A DNA stretch of 64,000 nt from RBG-16-34-14 sp963798865. GTDB lineage: Bacteria > Bacteroidota > Ignavibacteria > Ignavibacteriales > Ignavibacteriaceae. Positions 28,513 to 38,944 of this stretch are shown piece by piece. Position numbers and translations under genes: made by a program. Within the stretch, counting starts at the first letter, position 1. Each line of letters opens with the position of its first letter. Below the pieces are notes generated by a model, which searched no databases, was not told the DNA's origin, and saw nothing but the letters and a program-made list of their open reading frames with translations. The stretch is from positions 372,001 through 436,000 of the forward strand of contig CAWCVZ010000009.1 in assembly GCA_963798865.1 (NCBI GenBank). The letters are read 5' to 3'.

Positions 28513-30393
28513 CTATTCTGATTCTTCGACTAATATTGTTCTGCCATCAAAATCATTAAGTAAAACTCTTTTAGAATCCAATGGAGTAACAGTATTAATT
28601 ATAGTTACACCAACTTTATGTTCCCATAATATTTTACCGGTTGAAGAATCAAGAGCGAGAAGCAATCCATTTTTAGTTCCATAAAATAAAACACCATCTT
28701 TCTCAACAAGCTGAGCTGAGTTAATATCATATCCGAATTCCGCATTGGTAATCCATAAAGGTTCAGGCTGGGTTTCGGAAACCGGGAAAGCAATTATTGA
28801 ATCATTCATTGTCCTGACAAAAAATTTTGTTCCGTCTTCAGAAATTCCGATTGATTCCCGCACCTGGTATTTATCTGTTCTCCATAACTGGTTGCCGGAA
28901 TTAACATCAATGGCATTCATTTTTCTATCTGGGGCTACAATAAAAACAATATCATTTGATGCAACAGGCCAGCAGGCGGCTGGAGAATATAGTAATCCAT
29001 TCATATCTCCTTTCCATTTCCACATAAGATTACCTGAGTTTTTATCAAGGCAGTAGAGATAACTATCCCACGCACCAAAAATAATTTTATCTTCATAAAC
29101 CAATGGTTTTGTTTCAATGAATCCTTCCAATCCATCGAACTCCCAAAGAACTTTTCCGGAGTTTAAATCTATTGCTCTGAATTTTCTATCGCTTCCTCCA
29201 ATGTAAACAACATCATTTTCAATTGAAGGAGAGCCGAGAACTTCTGCACCTGTTTTAACTTTCCAGTTTACTTTACCGCCAGACAGGTTTTGTTTTCCTG
29301 TTTTAGTTTTTATACAATAGACATTGCTGTCTGCAGAACCAAACACAACTTTATCATCTCCAGTTACAGCAGTAGAATAAACGGGTCCTCCAGTTTTGAA
29401 TATTTCAACTTCCTTTCCGGTTTTAATTGATAAAGCATGCAGATTACCGGAACCATCTCCGGTAAAAATTAAATCATTCCAAACTGTTGGCGATGAGCAA
29501 TTTGTAAATCCTGAATTAAAAATCCATTTTTCTTTTACGTTGGGATACTTTTCATTTATAGAAAAATCAGGTCTGTTTTCTTTAAGCGATTTATCAAAAT
29601 GATTTTCACCCAATGAAACCTGGTGCCAAAATTCTTTTTTACCCGTTACAGGATTTTTCTCATAAAACTTAATTGTATCGCCGACAATTTCTGCAATGGT
29701 GTAGCCTCCTTCAGGATTACCAGCCCGAAGATTTGATCTCCCCATTACACCTGGAATTCCCTCGAAGGTAAAAGTTTTATTTCTATGACCATGCCCGAAT
29801 AAAAAAGCCTGAGTGTTATAATTCTTCATCCGGTCGAGAACTTCATACCAGTTGTCTATTTCATCATTTATAGGATAATGAGTTATTAAGAAAATTCTTT
29901 CTTGCCTGGAAATTTTTGTGAGAACAGAATCGAGCCAACGTAAATCTTCAGGTGCCCAATGTCCATCTCCCATTTTCATTATTGGTCCCTCGGCTAAGCC
30001 AATAAAAGTGTACTTCCCAAATTCAAAGATAAACCTGTCATTTCCCCAAAGTCTTGGAAACTTTGTGGCACCAGACTCCGACCATTTACAGTCGTGGTTT
30101 CCGGGAATAATATAATATGGTTCCTGCAGACTATCGAGAATTTGTTTTGCAAGTTCAAGCTGTTCATTGGATCCCATTTCAGTTATGTCACCGGAAATAA
30201 TAGTAAAGTCAATTCCATAAACTGAATTAATATCATTTACAGAATTCCTGAGATCTTCATCAGCAGTGGGATTACCAATATGTGTGTCACTCATCCATGC
30301 AAAACGGATAGTATCTGTTTGGGGTAGAACTGTTGTTTGTAAAAGCAGGAATAAGAGAGAAAAAAATACTTTAAATGGTTTCATCACAATCAA
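28513..30393 (-). CDS. Secreted calcineurin-like phosphoesterase fused to a PQQ-type beta-propeller
   Basis: A 626-residue two-domain protein with a signal peptide (residues 6-24). The N-terminal half (30-270) is a binuclear metallophosphoesterase: FAWMSDTHIG, ISGDITEMGSN, IIPGNHDCKW, FLITHYP and FLFGHGHRNK supply the metal ligands. The C-terminal half (290-626) is a PQQ/WD-like propeller with repeated blades such as GSPSIENDVVYIGGSDRKF and FDGLEGFIETKPLVYEDKII. The substrate is unknown. The propeller probably binds a partner or polymer. It is convergent with the GH20 gene, 13 bp away. Confidence 0.88.
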   Translation of the reverse strand: MIVMKPFKVFFSLLFLLLQTTVLPQTDTIRFAWMSDTHIGNPTADEDLRNSVNDINSVYGIDFTIISGDITEMGSNEQLELAKQILDSLQEPYYIIPGNHDCKWSESGATKFPRLWGNDRFIFEFGKYTFIGLAEGPIMKMGDGHWAPEDLRWLDSVLTKISRQERIFLITHYPINDEIDNWYEVLDRMKNYNTQAFLFGHGHRNKTFTFEGIPGVMGRSNLRAGNPEGGYTIAEIVGDTIKFYEKNPVTGKKEFWHQVSLGENHFDKSLKENRPDFSINEKYPNVKEKWIFNSGFTNCSSPTVWNDLIFTGDGSGNLHALSIKTGKEVEIFKTGGPVYSTAVTGDDKVVFGSADSNVYCIKTKTGKQNLSGGKVNWKVKTGAEVLGSPSIENDVVYIGGSDRKFRAIDLNSGKVLWEFDGLEGFIETKPLVYEDKIIFGAWDSYLYCLDKNSGNLMWKWKGDMNGLLYSPAACWPVASNDIVFIVAPDRKMNAIDVNSGNQLWRTDKYQVRESIGISEDGTKFFVRTMNDSIIAFPVSETQPEPLWITNAEFGYDINSAQLVEKDGVLFYGTKNGLLLALDSSTGKILWEHKVGVTIINTVTPLDSKRVLLNDFDGRTILVEESE

Positions 30394-30461
30394 TAATTTT
30401 TTTGTTTTACTTTTTAATTTAATAAAGATTGAAAGAAGTATCAGAGAATTTAAAATAAAAA

Positions 30462-30482
30462 AGACGCTCCAATGGAGCGTCT
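30462..30482 (-). terminator. Rho-independent terminator of the Amidase_3 gene
   Basis: On the minus strand a 9-bp perfect stem (AGACGCTCC facing GGAGCGTCT, 3-nt loop) is followed by TTTTTATTTTA. It begins 22 bp beyond the stop of the leftward amidase gene. This is the clearest intrinsic terminator in the window. Confidence 0.85.
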
Positions 30483-30504
30483 CAATGAAAATTTAATTTT
30501 AAAT

Positions 30505-33017
30505 TTATTTCAACAAAATCATCTTCCTGCTTGTTACAAAAACCTGTCCTGAACTTGACGAAGGATCATTAACCACTAAAGTATAAACATAAACTCCGCT
30601 TGATAGATTTTTCCCATCAAAATCAACTGAATGAAAACCTGAGTTCATTTCTTCATCCAGCAAAGTTGAAACCTTCTGACCAAGCAGGTTGTAAACTTCA
30701 AGCTTAACAAATCCAGATTTTGGAATTGCAAATCTTATTTGTGTAGATGGATTAAAAGGATTCGGATAGTTTTGTTCAAGTATGTAATCGGATGGAATGT
30801 TGTTAGTTATATCATTACCCACACCCACAGTAGTTTTATCTACAATTCTTAAATCATCAAAATAAAATTCTCCGATATCAGAACTGCCCGGTTCGTAAGT
30901 AAGCTGGTAACTGTCAAATCTTAACGGATCATCAAGAGTACCATTGCCATTTACCCATGGAACAACAGGATCATTTAACATATCCCAGTTAACAAGCTTC
31001 CAACCTATCCAATCTACCGTGTACCATTGACTTGCTTCAAGACCCCCGGCACCTTCCCTCACAACGAATCTGTATTTATTGCCGGAACCATCTCCAAATA
31101 AATATGTCTGCAAAATATTAGTATGGTTGAATGAAGGATTTGATGGACTGAAGTATTCTCTTATCAGCCAGCCTGATGCATTAGTATCCCAGCCATAAGT
31201 AAGATACATAGATTTACTTCCGCCGTTGATATAATTGAAATAGTTGCCGGCGCTTGCAACATTTGTTAAATCCGTTACAATCCCTATAGTACTTCCGCTT
31301 TGCTGCGGAACCCACCAGTTTCCAGTAATGCCATTTTCGAAGTTATCAATATTAGTTACAAGGGTGAATTGCTGATCTCCGGTTGCGAATCCTGAACTAA
31401 ACTGAGTCGTAATTTCATTTCCAAAAATATCTTTTATTCCGGGTTCAAGAATAACCGTGTAATTTTCATTAATTGCCAGCCTGTTCGTGACAAAAAAATT
31501 TACAACACTTCTATCATTAACAATATAATGTTTAAGAACTCCTGTGATGTTTGATTGATCTGAATTCTTTATCAATTTTACTTTGCCGGATAATGTTGAA
31601 GTATTTATTCTTTCATTAAAGCTTAAATTAATTATAGGTTGCAATTCAACGCCTGTTGCATTTGCAGGCGGATATGAATCAACTAAAACCGGTGGAAGCA
31701 CATCCTGAATTTTAGTTTTAAAGTTTAGTATAAAATCATCTCCTCCTGTACCATTTCCATCTCCATCAAAAAGATGGTTGTATTTATCCATTGCATTTCC
31801 TGAAACTGTGAGCGAGTAATTTGTATTGAAATTAAAATTAGCTGTGCTAATTGCCACCTGTTTATCTCCGTTTGACCAGGTGAAATTAACCGGGACTGTT
31901 GGAGTAATAATTAGTGTAGATTCCACAGAGGATCTGTTCATCGGGCGGCTGAAAATAATTCCTATACTCTCGGTTCCAGGATATAAGCTGTCATTTTGCT
32001 CAGGGTTGGTTTGAACAATATAAGGAGGTGTAGTTGAAACCATCTGGATATCTTTAAAAGTAAAGAAAGTGTCCTGTATTGTAACGTTACTGTTATAAGG
32101 ATCGAACCCAACTGCTGTTACTGAAATTGGTAATGTTCCGGATGGAAGATCTTCGAAAAGGTAAAATCCATTATGCAATTGATCCGGGTCGTTTGAATAT
32201 AAATGGAATAATGATTCATAAGTATCTGTCGTATCAACCTGTCCATTTAATGAAACTATTGCTCCATTAATCGGAAGTCCTGATTCAATATCAGAAATAA
32301 TTCCTGTAGTAATTCCAACAACTGGTCTGGTAATTTCATGGTATTTAAGAAGTGACCAATAGTGTGTGTACGCCTGGATTCTTTTAAATTTATCATTAAG
32401 ATTTAACACGCATTGAGCAGGGTTTGTATGGAATCCCGCTTCACTTAATTCCGAAGGCATATTGGATTCCCTGTTAACATGAAGATATGGACCTACAAAT
32501 GAGCTTGAGCAAGTACCATAAAAAGAGCAATCCCCAATTGAACCTCTTGTCGGAATGCGATATCCCGCAGTAAGTAAAACCACCATTATATCACTCATGG
32601 CTTTACCGCCATTTGGAATTTTTTCTTGCCCGTTATAATATTGTCCCCAAAGCAAAAGTGTACTGTTAGCAGAAGAACCGCCTGCATCGCTATGAATTGA
32701 GTGGTACCAGGCCGCACCGAGAGAGTTAGCCATATCAGTTCGTTGTGTTAATGAAACAAGCTGCTGATCATTTGTTCTGCTCATATATACGGTATCGATA
32801 TCAGTATTTTCTAAAAGTATATCACGAAGATTTAAACCAACTCTTAAAACCTCCTGTGCTTCAGAATAATTATAGAGAGCTGTATTTTCCATTTGGCTGT
32901 GTCCGGGATCAATAAAAATATTCCATCCTGCTAAACCGGTTACCTGTGCAGGAGTTTTGATTGGCTGGATAAAATAATTAAAGTGCTTATAAAAATTATA
33001 AAGTATAAAACTTTCAT
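30505..33017 (-). CDS. Secreted Amidase_3 with Ig-like domains and a T9SS sorting domain, frameshifted at the signal peptide
   Basis: A large N-acetylmuramoyl-L-alanine amidase-like protein. The zinc ligands of Amidase_3 are complete: His in IFIDPGHSQ, Glu in YSEAQEVLR, His in WYHSIHSDAGG, with the catalytic Glu in PSELSEAGFHTNP. A carboxypeptidase-regulatory segment, two SbsA-type Ig-like domains (VQTNPEQNDSLYPG, PVLVDSYPPANATGV) and a C-terminal T9SS type A domain (NYPNPFNPSTQIRF to SRKMILLK) follow. The native start is ATG 33017 with AAAGGAG upstream. Its signal peptide (IIFISTLIILSSQS) is out of frame with the enzyme by one base at the T4 run 32955..32958. A TTG at 33051 in the enzyme frame lies in repeat DNA. 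Confidence 0.85.
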
Positions 33018-33032
33018 TGATTTCTCCTTTAA

Positions 33033-33062
33033 GTAATTCGTCATTGGTCAATAGTCATTAGT
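33033..33062. repeat. Inverted copy of the AATGAC/ATTGAC repeat
   Basis: The string CGTCATTGGTCAATAGTCAT followed by TAGT is the reverse orientation of the repeat at 23210-23265. It fills the gap between the TolB-like gene and the amidase gene. Confidence 0.45.
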
Positions 33063-33066
33063 ATTT

Positions 33067-34020
33067 TTATTTGTTGATTTCCATAGTATAGATCACACCT
33101 TCTTCAAGATTATCATAAGCAATTTTTTTCCCATCGGGTGACCAGCATGGGTTCATTTCAAGTTTATCATTTGTATTTGTTAAATTTATTTTTTCAGTAC
33201 CATCAGTTTTTATTGTATAGATATCCGATGATAAAATCTGGTGACCATCATCATTGGTAATTATATAAACAATATATTGGCTGTCAGGTGACCATTTAGG
33301 TCTGTAACCTTTCCCGAGGTCTCTTAATCCTGTTCCATCTGTATTCATTACATACATATTCCCGCCGATAATTTCAAAAACAGCTTTATTACCATCCGGT
33401 GAAACCTGGAGGTTGAGGACACGTTCTCCTTTTACCGGTTCAAAAATTTCTAATTGTTTAGTTGTTAAATCTTCAACAGCAATTTTATCGTTCCTTAAGT
33501 AAACAATTTTTGAAGATGCATTTAAATTTTTATCTTTTATTGCTTCAATTCCCGAATCAAAAATTTCAAGCTTATCTTTTCCATACATAAAAACTTTTTC
33601 ATCAGCAGAAGCAAACTGAGGCAATCCCGGCATCATAGTTCTGTAATCAGTCAGTTGGTTTGATTCCCCGGTTTCAATATTAAAAATTTTAACTGCATTA
33701 TACCTGCGAGGTCCTTCATATCTTGCAACTCTTGTTAAAATTGATTTTGAATTATCCGACCATTTAAATTCAAAACCTGCCGCAGTCTCATCAGTAATTT
33801 GTTTTACATTTTTATTCTCCAGATTAATAATCCAGATCCCTTCATATTTCGCAGTTGTAAAAGCAATCATAGAACCATCGGGAGACCAGACCGGAGACAA
33901 AAAAATCTTTCCCTCTTCTCCAATTAATTTTTCAGGTTTTTGAATTTTTAATGATTGAGCATTCAACGGAGTCATTAAAGAAATAGCGGTTAGCAAGTAT
34001 GTGTAAAATATTTTTTTCAT
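33067..34020 (-). CDS. Exported TolB-like PD40 beta-propeller protein
   Basis: A 317-residue protein with a signal peptide (residues 1-21) and about six WD40-like PD40 repeats. Each has the core SPDG or SPDS followed by a short strand: WSPDGSMIAFTTAKYEG, VSPDGNKAVFEI, WSPDSQYIVYI and WSPDGKKIAYDN. This is the propeller half of TolB without its N-terminal domain, so it is not the Tol-Pal TolB itself. Such proteins often bind partners in the periplasm. It lies upstream of the Amidase_3 gene on the same strand with a 49-bp gap, so co-expression is possible. Confidence 0.8.
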   Translation of the reverse strand: MKKIFYTYLLTAISLMTPLNAQSLKIQKPEKLIGEEGKIFLSPVWSPDGSMIAFTTAKYEGIWIINLENKNVKQITDETAAGFEFKWSDNSKSILTRVARYEGPRRYNAVKIFNIETGESNQLTDYRTMMPGLPQFASADEKVFMYGKDKLEIFDSGIEAIKDKNLNASSKIVYLRNDKIAVEDLTTKQLEIFEPVKGERVLNLQVSPDGNKAVFEIIGGNMYVMNTDGTGLRDLGKGYRPKWSPDSQYIVYIITNDDGHQILSSDIYTIKTDGTEKINLTNTNDKLEMNPCWSPDGKKIAYDNLEEGVIYTMEINK

Positions 34021-34131
34021 TATTTTCCTGTTATATTTTAATTACATTTTATATCATCATAAATTTGATGATTCTTAAATAAATATAATAAAAATTTTAT
34101 TTGGATTGCAGACAGTTAATAAGAGGGATGA

Positions 34132-35598
34132 ATGAAAAATAAAATCACGGTTTTTATGCCTTATATTGGATTACCCTATTCAGCAAAAACAGCGAAAGAA
34201 TTTATTAATTCAGAATCAGTTGAAAAGGTTTTTCTCCTAACTTCAGATAAAACTTTAACAGTTATTGAGAATTGTAAGAGATTAATAATCCGGAATTTTC
34301 ACAGTTCGCAAACAATTAATCTTATTGCTGAAAATTCAAAAACGGATTTCACCATTATTCTTCTCGAGGATGTTTCATTTAGTCCCGGCCAGTTTTCTTT
34401 TGAAAGATTTATCAGCATTTCTGAGAATACAAATGCAGGAATATGTTACTCGGATTTTTTTGAAATGACAGGTAATTTCCGGACTAATCATCCGGTAATA
34501 GATTATCAGTTGGGGAGTTTAAGAGATGATTTTGATTTTGGACCTTTACTTTTTATTAAAACCGAAGCTTTAAAAAAAGCTGTTGAACAGGAAAAAACTG
34601 ATTATAAATTTGCCGGATTTTATGATCTTCGATTAAAAATATCACAATCAAATTCTGTTATTAGAATTCCGGAATTTTTATATAGTGTGAACAAAACCGA
34701 TTTAAATTCTCTTTCAGATAAGCATTTTGATTACGTAGATCCTAAAAACAGGGAAGTGCAGGTTGAAATGGAAAAAGCTGTAACTGAGCATCTTAAAAAA
34801 ATAGGGGCTTATCTTAAACCCGAATTTGAAAAAATAAATTTTGATGATGCAGGTTTTGATGTTGAAGCATCAGTTATTATTCCTGTAAAGAACAGGGTAA
34901 AGACTTTAGCCGATGCAATCAAATCTGTGCTTAAACAGGAAACCGATTTTAATTTTAATCTTATAATTGTAGATAATTATTCTGATGACGGAACTTCTGA
35001 AATTATTAAATCATTTGCAGAAAAAGATAAAAGAGTAATTCATATTATTCCAAAGAGAAAAGACCTTGGCATTGGCGGCTGCTGGAATGAAGCAGTACAT
35101 AATATTAGTTGCGGAAAATTTTCTGTTCAGCTTGATAGTGATGATATGTATAAAGACAGTAATACTCTGCAAAAAATCATTAATAAATTCAGAGAAGAGA
35201 AAGTGCCGATGATAGTTGGCAGTTATCTTATTACAAATTTTAATCTTAAAGAAATTCCTCCCGGTATTATAGACCATAAAGAATGGACACCGCAGAATGG
35301 AAGAAATAATGCTTTAAGAATAAATGGACTTGGTGCCCCCAGAGCATTTTATACAACTGTTCTCAGAAAAATAAAAATTCCCAATGTAAGTTATGGTGAA
35401 GATTATGCTGTGGGATTGGCAATCTCACGGGATTACCAGATAGGAAGGATTTATGAACCACTATATTTTTGCAGAAGGTGGGAAGACAATACGGATGCAC
35501 AAATAGATATCGTAAAATCAAATGCAAATAATTTGTATAAAGACAGGATAAGAACTTTTGAAGTATTGGCAAGGCAAAAAAAAGTCAATGGCAAATAA
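34132..35598 (+). CDS. Glycosyltransferase family 2 protein with an extra N-terminal domain
   Basis: A 488-residue cytoplasmic protein. Residues about 246-480 are a GT-A family 2 transferase: ASVIIPVKNRVKTLADAIKS, IIVDNYSDDGTSEIIKSF, the metal-binding acidic motif SVQLDSDDMYKD (D335 region), and the later YGEDYAVGLA acidic motif. Residues 1-240 look like a second, degenerate glycosyltransferase-like fold (ITVFMPYIGLPYSAKTAKEF, then TDFTIILLEDVSFSPGQFSF) with no catalytic motif I can identify. Donor and acceptor are unknown. It stands alone before the TonB receptor module. Confidence 0.85.
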   Translation: MKNKITVFMPYIGLPYSAKTAKEFINSESVEKVFLLTSDKTLTVIENCKRLIIRNFHSSQTINLIAENSKTDFTIILLEDVSFSPGQFSFERFISISENTNAGICYSDFFEMTGNFRTNHPVIDYQLGSLRDDFDFGPLLFIKTEALKKAVEQEKTDYKFAGFYDLRLKISQSNSVIRIPEFLYSVNKTDLNSLSDKHFDYVDPKNREVQVEMEKAVTEHLKKIGAYLKPEFEKINFDDAGFDVEASVIIPVKNRVKTLADAIKSVLKQETDFNFNLIIVDNYSDDGTSEIIKSFAEKDKRVIHIIPKRKDLGIGGCWNEAVHNISCGKFSVQLDSDDMYKDSNTLQKIINKFREEKVPMIVGSYLITNFNLKEIPPGIIDHKEWTPQNGRNNALRINGLGAPRAFYTTVLRKIKIPNVSYGEDYAVGLAISRDYQIGRIYEPLYFCRRWEDNTDAQIDIVKSNANNLYKDRIRTFEVLARQKKVNGK

Positions 35599-35691
35599 AA
35601 ATTTTTGAATCAAAAAAAAATTCCTTGCTTTTTATTTTAATATCTTTTAGAATTTACTTGTTAATTATGTATTGATTTTTTTTCGTCTTTA

Positions 35692-35725
35692 TTGACAATA
35701 GAATATAAATTAGTTACTTTTTTGC
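35692..35725 (+). promoter_or_regulatory. Candidate promoter of the first TonB-receptor module
   Basis: TTGACA at 35692..35697 is followed after 17-18 nt by TACTTTTTTGC, near the Bacteroidota-type TAnnTTTG -7 element but not an exact match. It lies about 110 bp upstream of the receptor ATG in an otherwise very AT-rich gap. Weak evidence. Confidence 0.3.
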
Positions 35726-35832
35726 ACGTATTTATTATTTGATTACAGAATAAATATTATTCATTGTTAATTATGAAGTAAAACGAATACAATGAGTTAT
35801 TACTGTAAGAATATAAAAAGGAGTAGGCTTAT

Positions 35833-38800
35833 ATGAGGCTATTGATACAGTCTTCTTTACTCATGTTATTTCTTTTAATTATTCCTTCCTCGGCACAAAC
35901 CGGAAAGATCTCCGGAACTGTTAAAGACGCAAAAACTCTTGAACCTTTAATTGGTGCTAATGTACTCATTGAGGGCACTACTATAGGCGCAGCTACTGAT
36001 GTTGAAGGATATTATTCTATTATTAATATCCCTCCGGGTTCATACACACTCCGGGTTTCTAGTATTGGTTATTCAACTCAATCAATCATTAGTGTAATTG
36101 TAAACATTAATCAGACAACAGTTGTGGATGCACAGCTTGCTGAAAAGACAATTCAAACTGAAGAAGTAGTTGTTGTAGCACCTAAACCAGTTGTTCAGAA
36201 AGATGTTTCTTCAAGTACAGTAAATTTGAGTTATACAGAAATTGAAAATCTTCCTGTCGTATCCCTTTCCAATGTAATAACACTTCAGGCAGGTATTCAA
36301 TCTGGTATTGATGGACCAATAATTAGAGGTGGTGGAAGTGACCAAACTGCTTTCGTAGTTAATGGTGTTACACTCAGGGATGAAAGAGATAATACCCCGT
36401 ATACGGGAATCAGTTTTACATCTATCGAAGAAATTCAGGTGCAAACCGGTGGTTTCAATGCGGAATATGGTAATATAAGATCCGGTTTAGTAAATGTTGT
36501 AACAAAAGAAGGTAAAAAAGATAAATATTCATTTTCATTCCTGGGAAGATACCGGCCTGCTGGCAAAAAGAATTTTGGAGATCCTCCCAATAGTCCGAAC
36601 TCTTACTGGATAAGACCTTATGTTGATCCGGCAGTTGCCTTTACAGGAACAGCAAGCGGTGGATGGGATGAATATACTCAGAGACAATACCAGATATTCA
36701 GGGGATGGAATAAAGTTTCGGAAGAACTATTAAATGATAATGATCCCAACAATGATCTTACTCCGGAAGCTGCACAAAGACTTTTTCTCTGGCAGCATAG
36801 AAGAAATTTAAGTATCGAAAAACCTGATTACGATGCTGATTTAAGTTTTACAGGTCCAATCCCGGGTGGAGAAGTTTTGGGAAACCTCAGGTTTGCATTT
36901 TCTTTCAGACAGGCAAGGAGTATGTATTTTATTCCCCTCTCAACAGATGCTTATGAAGATAATAACTATCAATTAAAAGTTACTTCAGATATAAAGGATG
37001 GGATGAAATTGTCACTTGAAGGGTTGCTTGGCAAACAAACCGGAACAAACAGCAGCAGAGCTGGTGGTCCGGGAATATTTAATTCTTCAAGTAGCATTGC
37101 AAGTAATATTGATGTACGTTCCGGTGCCTCTTATCTTGATGCAAGAGTATTTGCCGATCAATACTGGGACCCTATTGAGATTAAAACAAATATGCAGGGA
37201 GCCAAATTTACCCACGTTCTTAGCCCTCAAACTTTTTATGAAGCTTCGGTAAACAGGGTTGCATTTGATTATAATACAAATCCTGTCGATCCCAGGTATC
37301 AACCAGTGTATGATGCTGGTGGTAACATAATTGGATTTACCAATGTTACAGATTCTTCCAAAGGAATTTATATCGGTGGTCATTTTTATGATCAGTCTCC
37401 TTTTGGTTATTATTCAGGAACAAGTGGTGGTATAGGCTCAGCAATGAATATGGGGTTAGGTTACAGTGATTCGCGGGATTCAAGTAAGCTTACAACTTAT
37501 ACAGCAAAATTCGATATTGCAAGCCAGGTTGATAAATATAATTATACAAAAGCCGGTTTTGAGTTTACCTTAACTGATAACAATGTTAATTATTCTCTTG
37601 TTGAACCTTCTTTACCAACAAGTAATACTCAATCTAAATGGCATACATTTCCTAAAAGAGCAGCCTTATATCTTCAGGATAAATTAGAGTTTGAAGGGAT
37701 GATTGCAAATCTTGGCTTGAGGTTGGATTATTCCGACCCTGCCGGACAATGGTATGTACTCGATCCTTTTGATAAAGCATTATCCGGTGAATTATCTCTT
37801 GGTTTGGATACATTAGTTCCTAAAGCTAATGTTGAAAAACAATTATATCTAAGTCCTCGTTTGGGAATTGCTTTTCCTATTACACTGAACAGTAAATTAT
37901 ATTTTAATTATGGTCATTTCAGACAAATGCCCATTCCTGAAGACTTATTCCTTGTTAGAAGGAGCTCATCAACTAATGAAGTACGGAGAATTGCAAATCC
38001 GAATAATCCTTTAGAAAAAACAGTAGCTTATGAACTTGGATACGAACACAATCTTTTTGATTTGTTCCTAATCAGAATTGCCGGATATTATAAGAATGTA
38101 ACTGATCAGCCGAGATTAGTTACATATACAAGCAGGGATAACACTGTTAATTATACAATTCCTGAACCCAATAGCTATGAAGATATCCGGGGTTTTGAAA
38201 TAACCTTGAACAAAAGTCGAGGTGATTGGGTTAGGGGATTTATTAATTATACCTATATGGTTTCAACAAGTGGATTTTTTGGTTTACCTCAATATTCAGA
38301 AAATCCTGCTACTCAAAGAGATATTGAAAGAAATACTGCAGCCTTTTATCAATCAAAGCCCGTTCCGCAACCTTATGGCAGAGCCAATATAGATATAATG
38401 ACACCTCTTGGTTTTGGTCCTGAGTTAGGTAGTACTTATCTTCTTGAAGATATTGTTGTTAATATACTTGCCACCTATTCAGCAGGTACATATTTTACCT
38501 GGACCGGAGTCGGCGCAACAAAACCGGGATATTCAAATAATATTGAATGGAATGATTATTATAATGTTGATATGCGTATTTCCAAGGGTTTCAATTTTGG
38601 CATGGTTCGCTTTGAATTATTTGCAGATATCTATAATGTATTCAATATAAAATATATGTCATATAGAGCTGGTTTTGCAGATGGAAATGACTGGGATGAT
38701 TATATGAAATCTTTACATTTACCTGAGCAATACAGACAGTTTGCTTCTGATTACACATTTGTTGCCGGAAATGATAAACCGGGTGATATTCAGAGTAAGG

Positions 38801-38898
38801 ATAAACCTTATATAGATATGCCGAATTTAGGTTATGCAGCTTTTCTTAATCCAAGAGATATATATTGGGGATTGAAATTATCTTTAGAATTGCAGTGA
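35833..38898 (+). CDS. SusC-type TonB-dependent outer-membrane receptor (module 1)
   Basis: A 1021-residue outer-membrane transporter. It has a signal peptide (to SSAQ, residue 22), a carboxypeptidase-regulatory-like domain (KISGTVKDAKTLEPLIGANV, residues 25-110), a plug domain (IENLPVVSLSNVITLQAGIQ, then PIIRGGGSDQTAFVVNGV and EIQVQTGGFNAEYGNIRSG) and a beta-barrel ending in YWGLKLSLELQ. Energised by TonB, such receptors import bulky ligands. The ATG at 35833 follows an AAGGAG site. No SusD gene follows. Instead a large secreted protein, a lipoprotein and a PorV-like gene follow on the same strand. It is paralogous to the receptor at 57949. Confidence 0.92.
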   Translation: MRLLIQSSLLMLFLLIIPSSAQTGKISGTVKDAKTLEPLIGANVLIEGTTIGAATDVEGYYSIINIPPGSYTLRVSSIGYSTQSIISVIVNINQTTVVDAQLAEKTIQTEEVVVVAPKPVVQKDVSSSTVNLSYTEIENLPVVSLSNVITLQAGIQSGIDGPIIRGGGSDQTAFVVNGVTLRDERDNTPYTGISFTSIEEIQVQTGGFNAEYGNIRSGLVNVVTKEGKKDKYSFSFLGRYRPAGKKNFGDPPNSPNSYWIRPYVDPAVAFTGTASGGWDEYTQRQYQIFRGWNKVSEELLNDNDPNNDLTPEAAQRLFLWQHRRNLSIEKPDYDADLSFTGPIPGGEVLGNLRFAFSFRQARSMYFIPLSTDAYEDNNYQLKVTSDIKDGMKLSLEGLLGKQTGTNSSRAGGPGIFNSSSSIASNIDVRSGASYLDARVFADQYWDPIEIKTNMQGAKFTHVLSPQTFYEASVNRVAFDYNTNPVDPRYQPVYDAGGNIIGFTNVTDSSKGIYIGGHFYDQSPFGYYSGTSGGIGSAMNMGLGYSDSRDSSKLTTYTAKFDIASQVDKYNYTKAGFEFTLTDNNVNYSLVEPSLPTSNTQSKWHTFPKRAALYLQDKLEFEGMIANLGLRLDYSDPAGQWYVLDPFDKALSGELSLGLDTLVPKANVEKQLYLSPRLGIAFPITLNSKLYFNYGHFRQMPIPEDLFLVRRSSSTNEVRRIANPNNPLEKTVAYELGYEHNLFDLFLIRIAGYYKNVTDQPRLVTYTSRDNTVNYTIPEPNSYEDIRGFEITLNKSRGDWVRGFINYTYMVSTSGFFGLPQYSENPATQRDIERNTAAFYQSKPVPQPYGRANIDIMTPLGFGPELGSTYLLEDIVVNILATYSAGTYFTWTGVGATKPGYSNNIEWNDYYNVDMRISKGFNFGMVRFELFADIYNVFNIKYMSYRAGFADGNDWDDYMKSLHLPEQYRQFASDYTFVAGNDKPGDIQSKDKPYIDMPNLGYAAFLNPRDIYWGLKLSLELQ

Positions 38899-38913
38899 AA
38901 AAATTTAATTTAT

Positions 38914-38929
38914 TCCCGTTTAAGCGGGA
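38914..38929 (+). repeat. Small palindrome between receptor and secreted-protein genes
   Basis: TTCCCGTTTAAGCGGGA forms a 5-bp stem in the 46-bp gap after the receptor stop. It resembles the ATCCCGCTTTAGCGGGAT element at 20111. In an mRNA it might protect the receptor transcript end, but the stem is short. Confidence 0.45.
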
Positions 38930-38944
38930 CAAGTGAGGAAATAA

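Noticed and set aside
33018..33051. TTG at 33051 as the start of the T9SS-tailed amidase
   Set aside because: The N-terminus it would give lies in repeat DNA and has no signal peptide. A clear AAAGGAG plus ATG 33017 encodes a signal peptide in the neighbouring frame.
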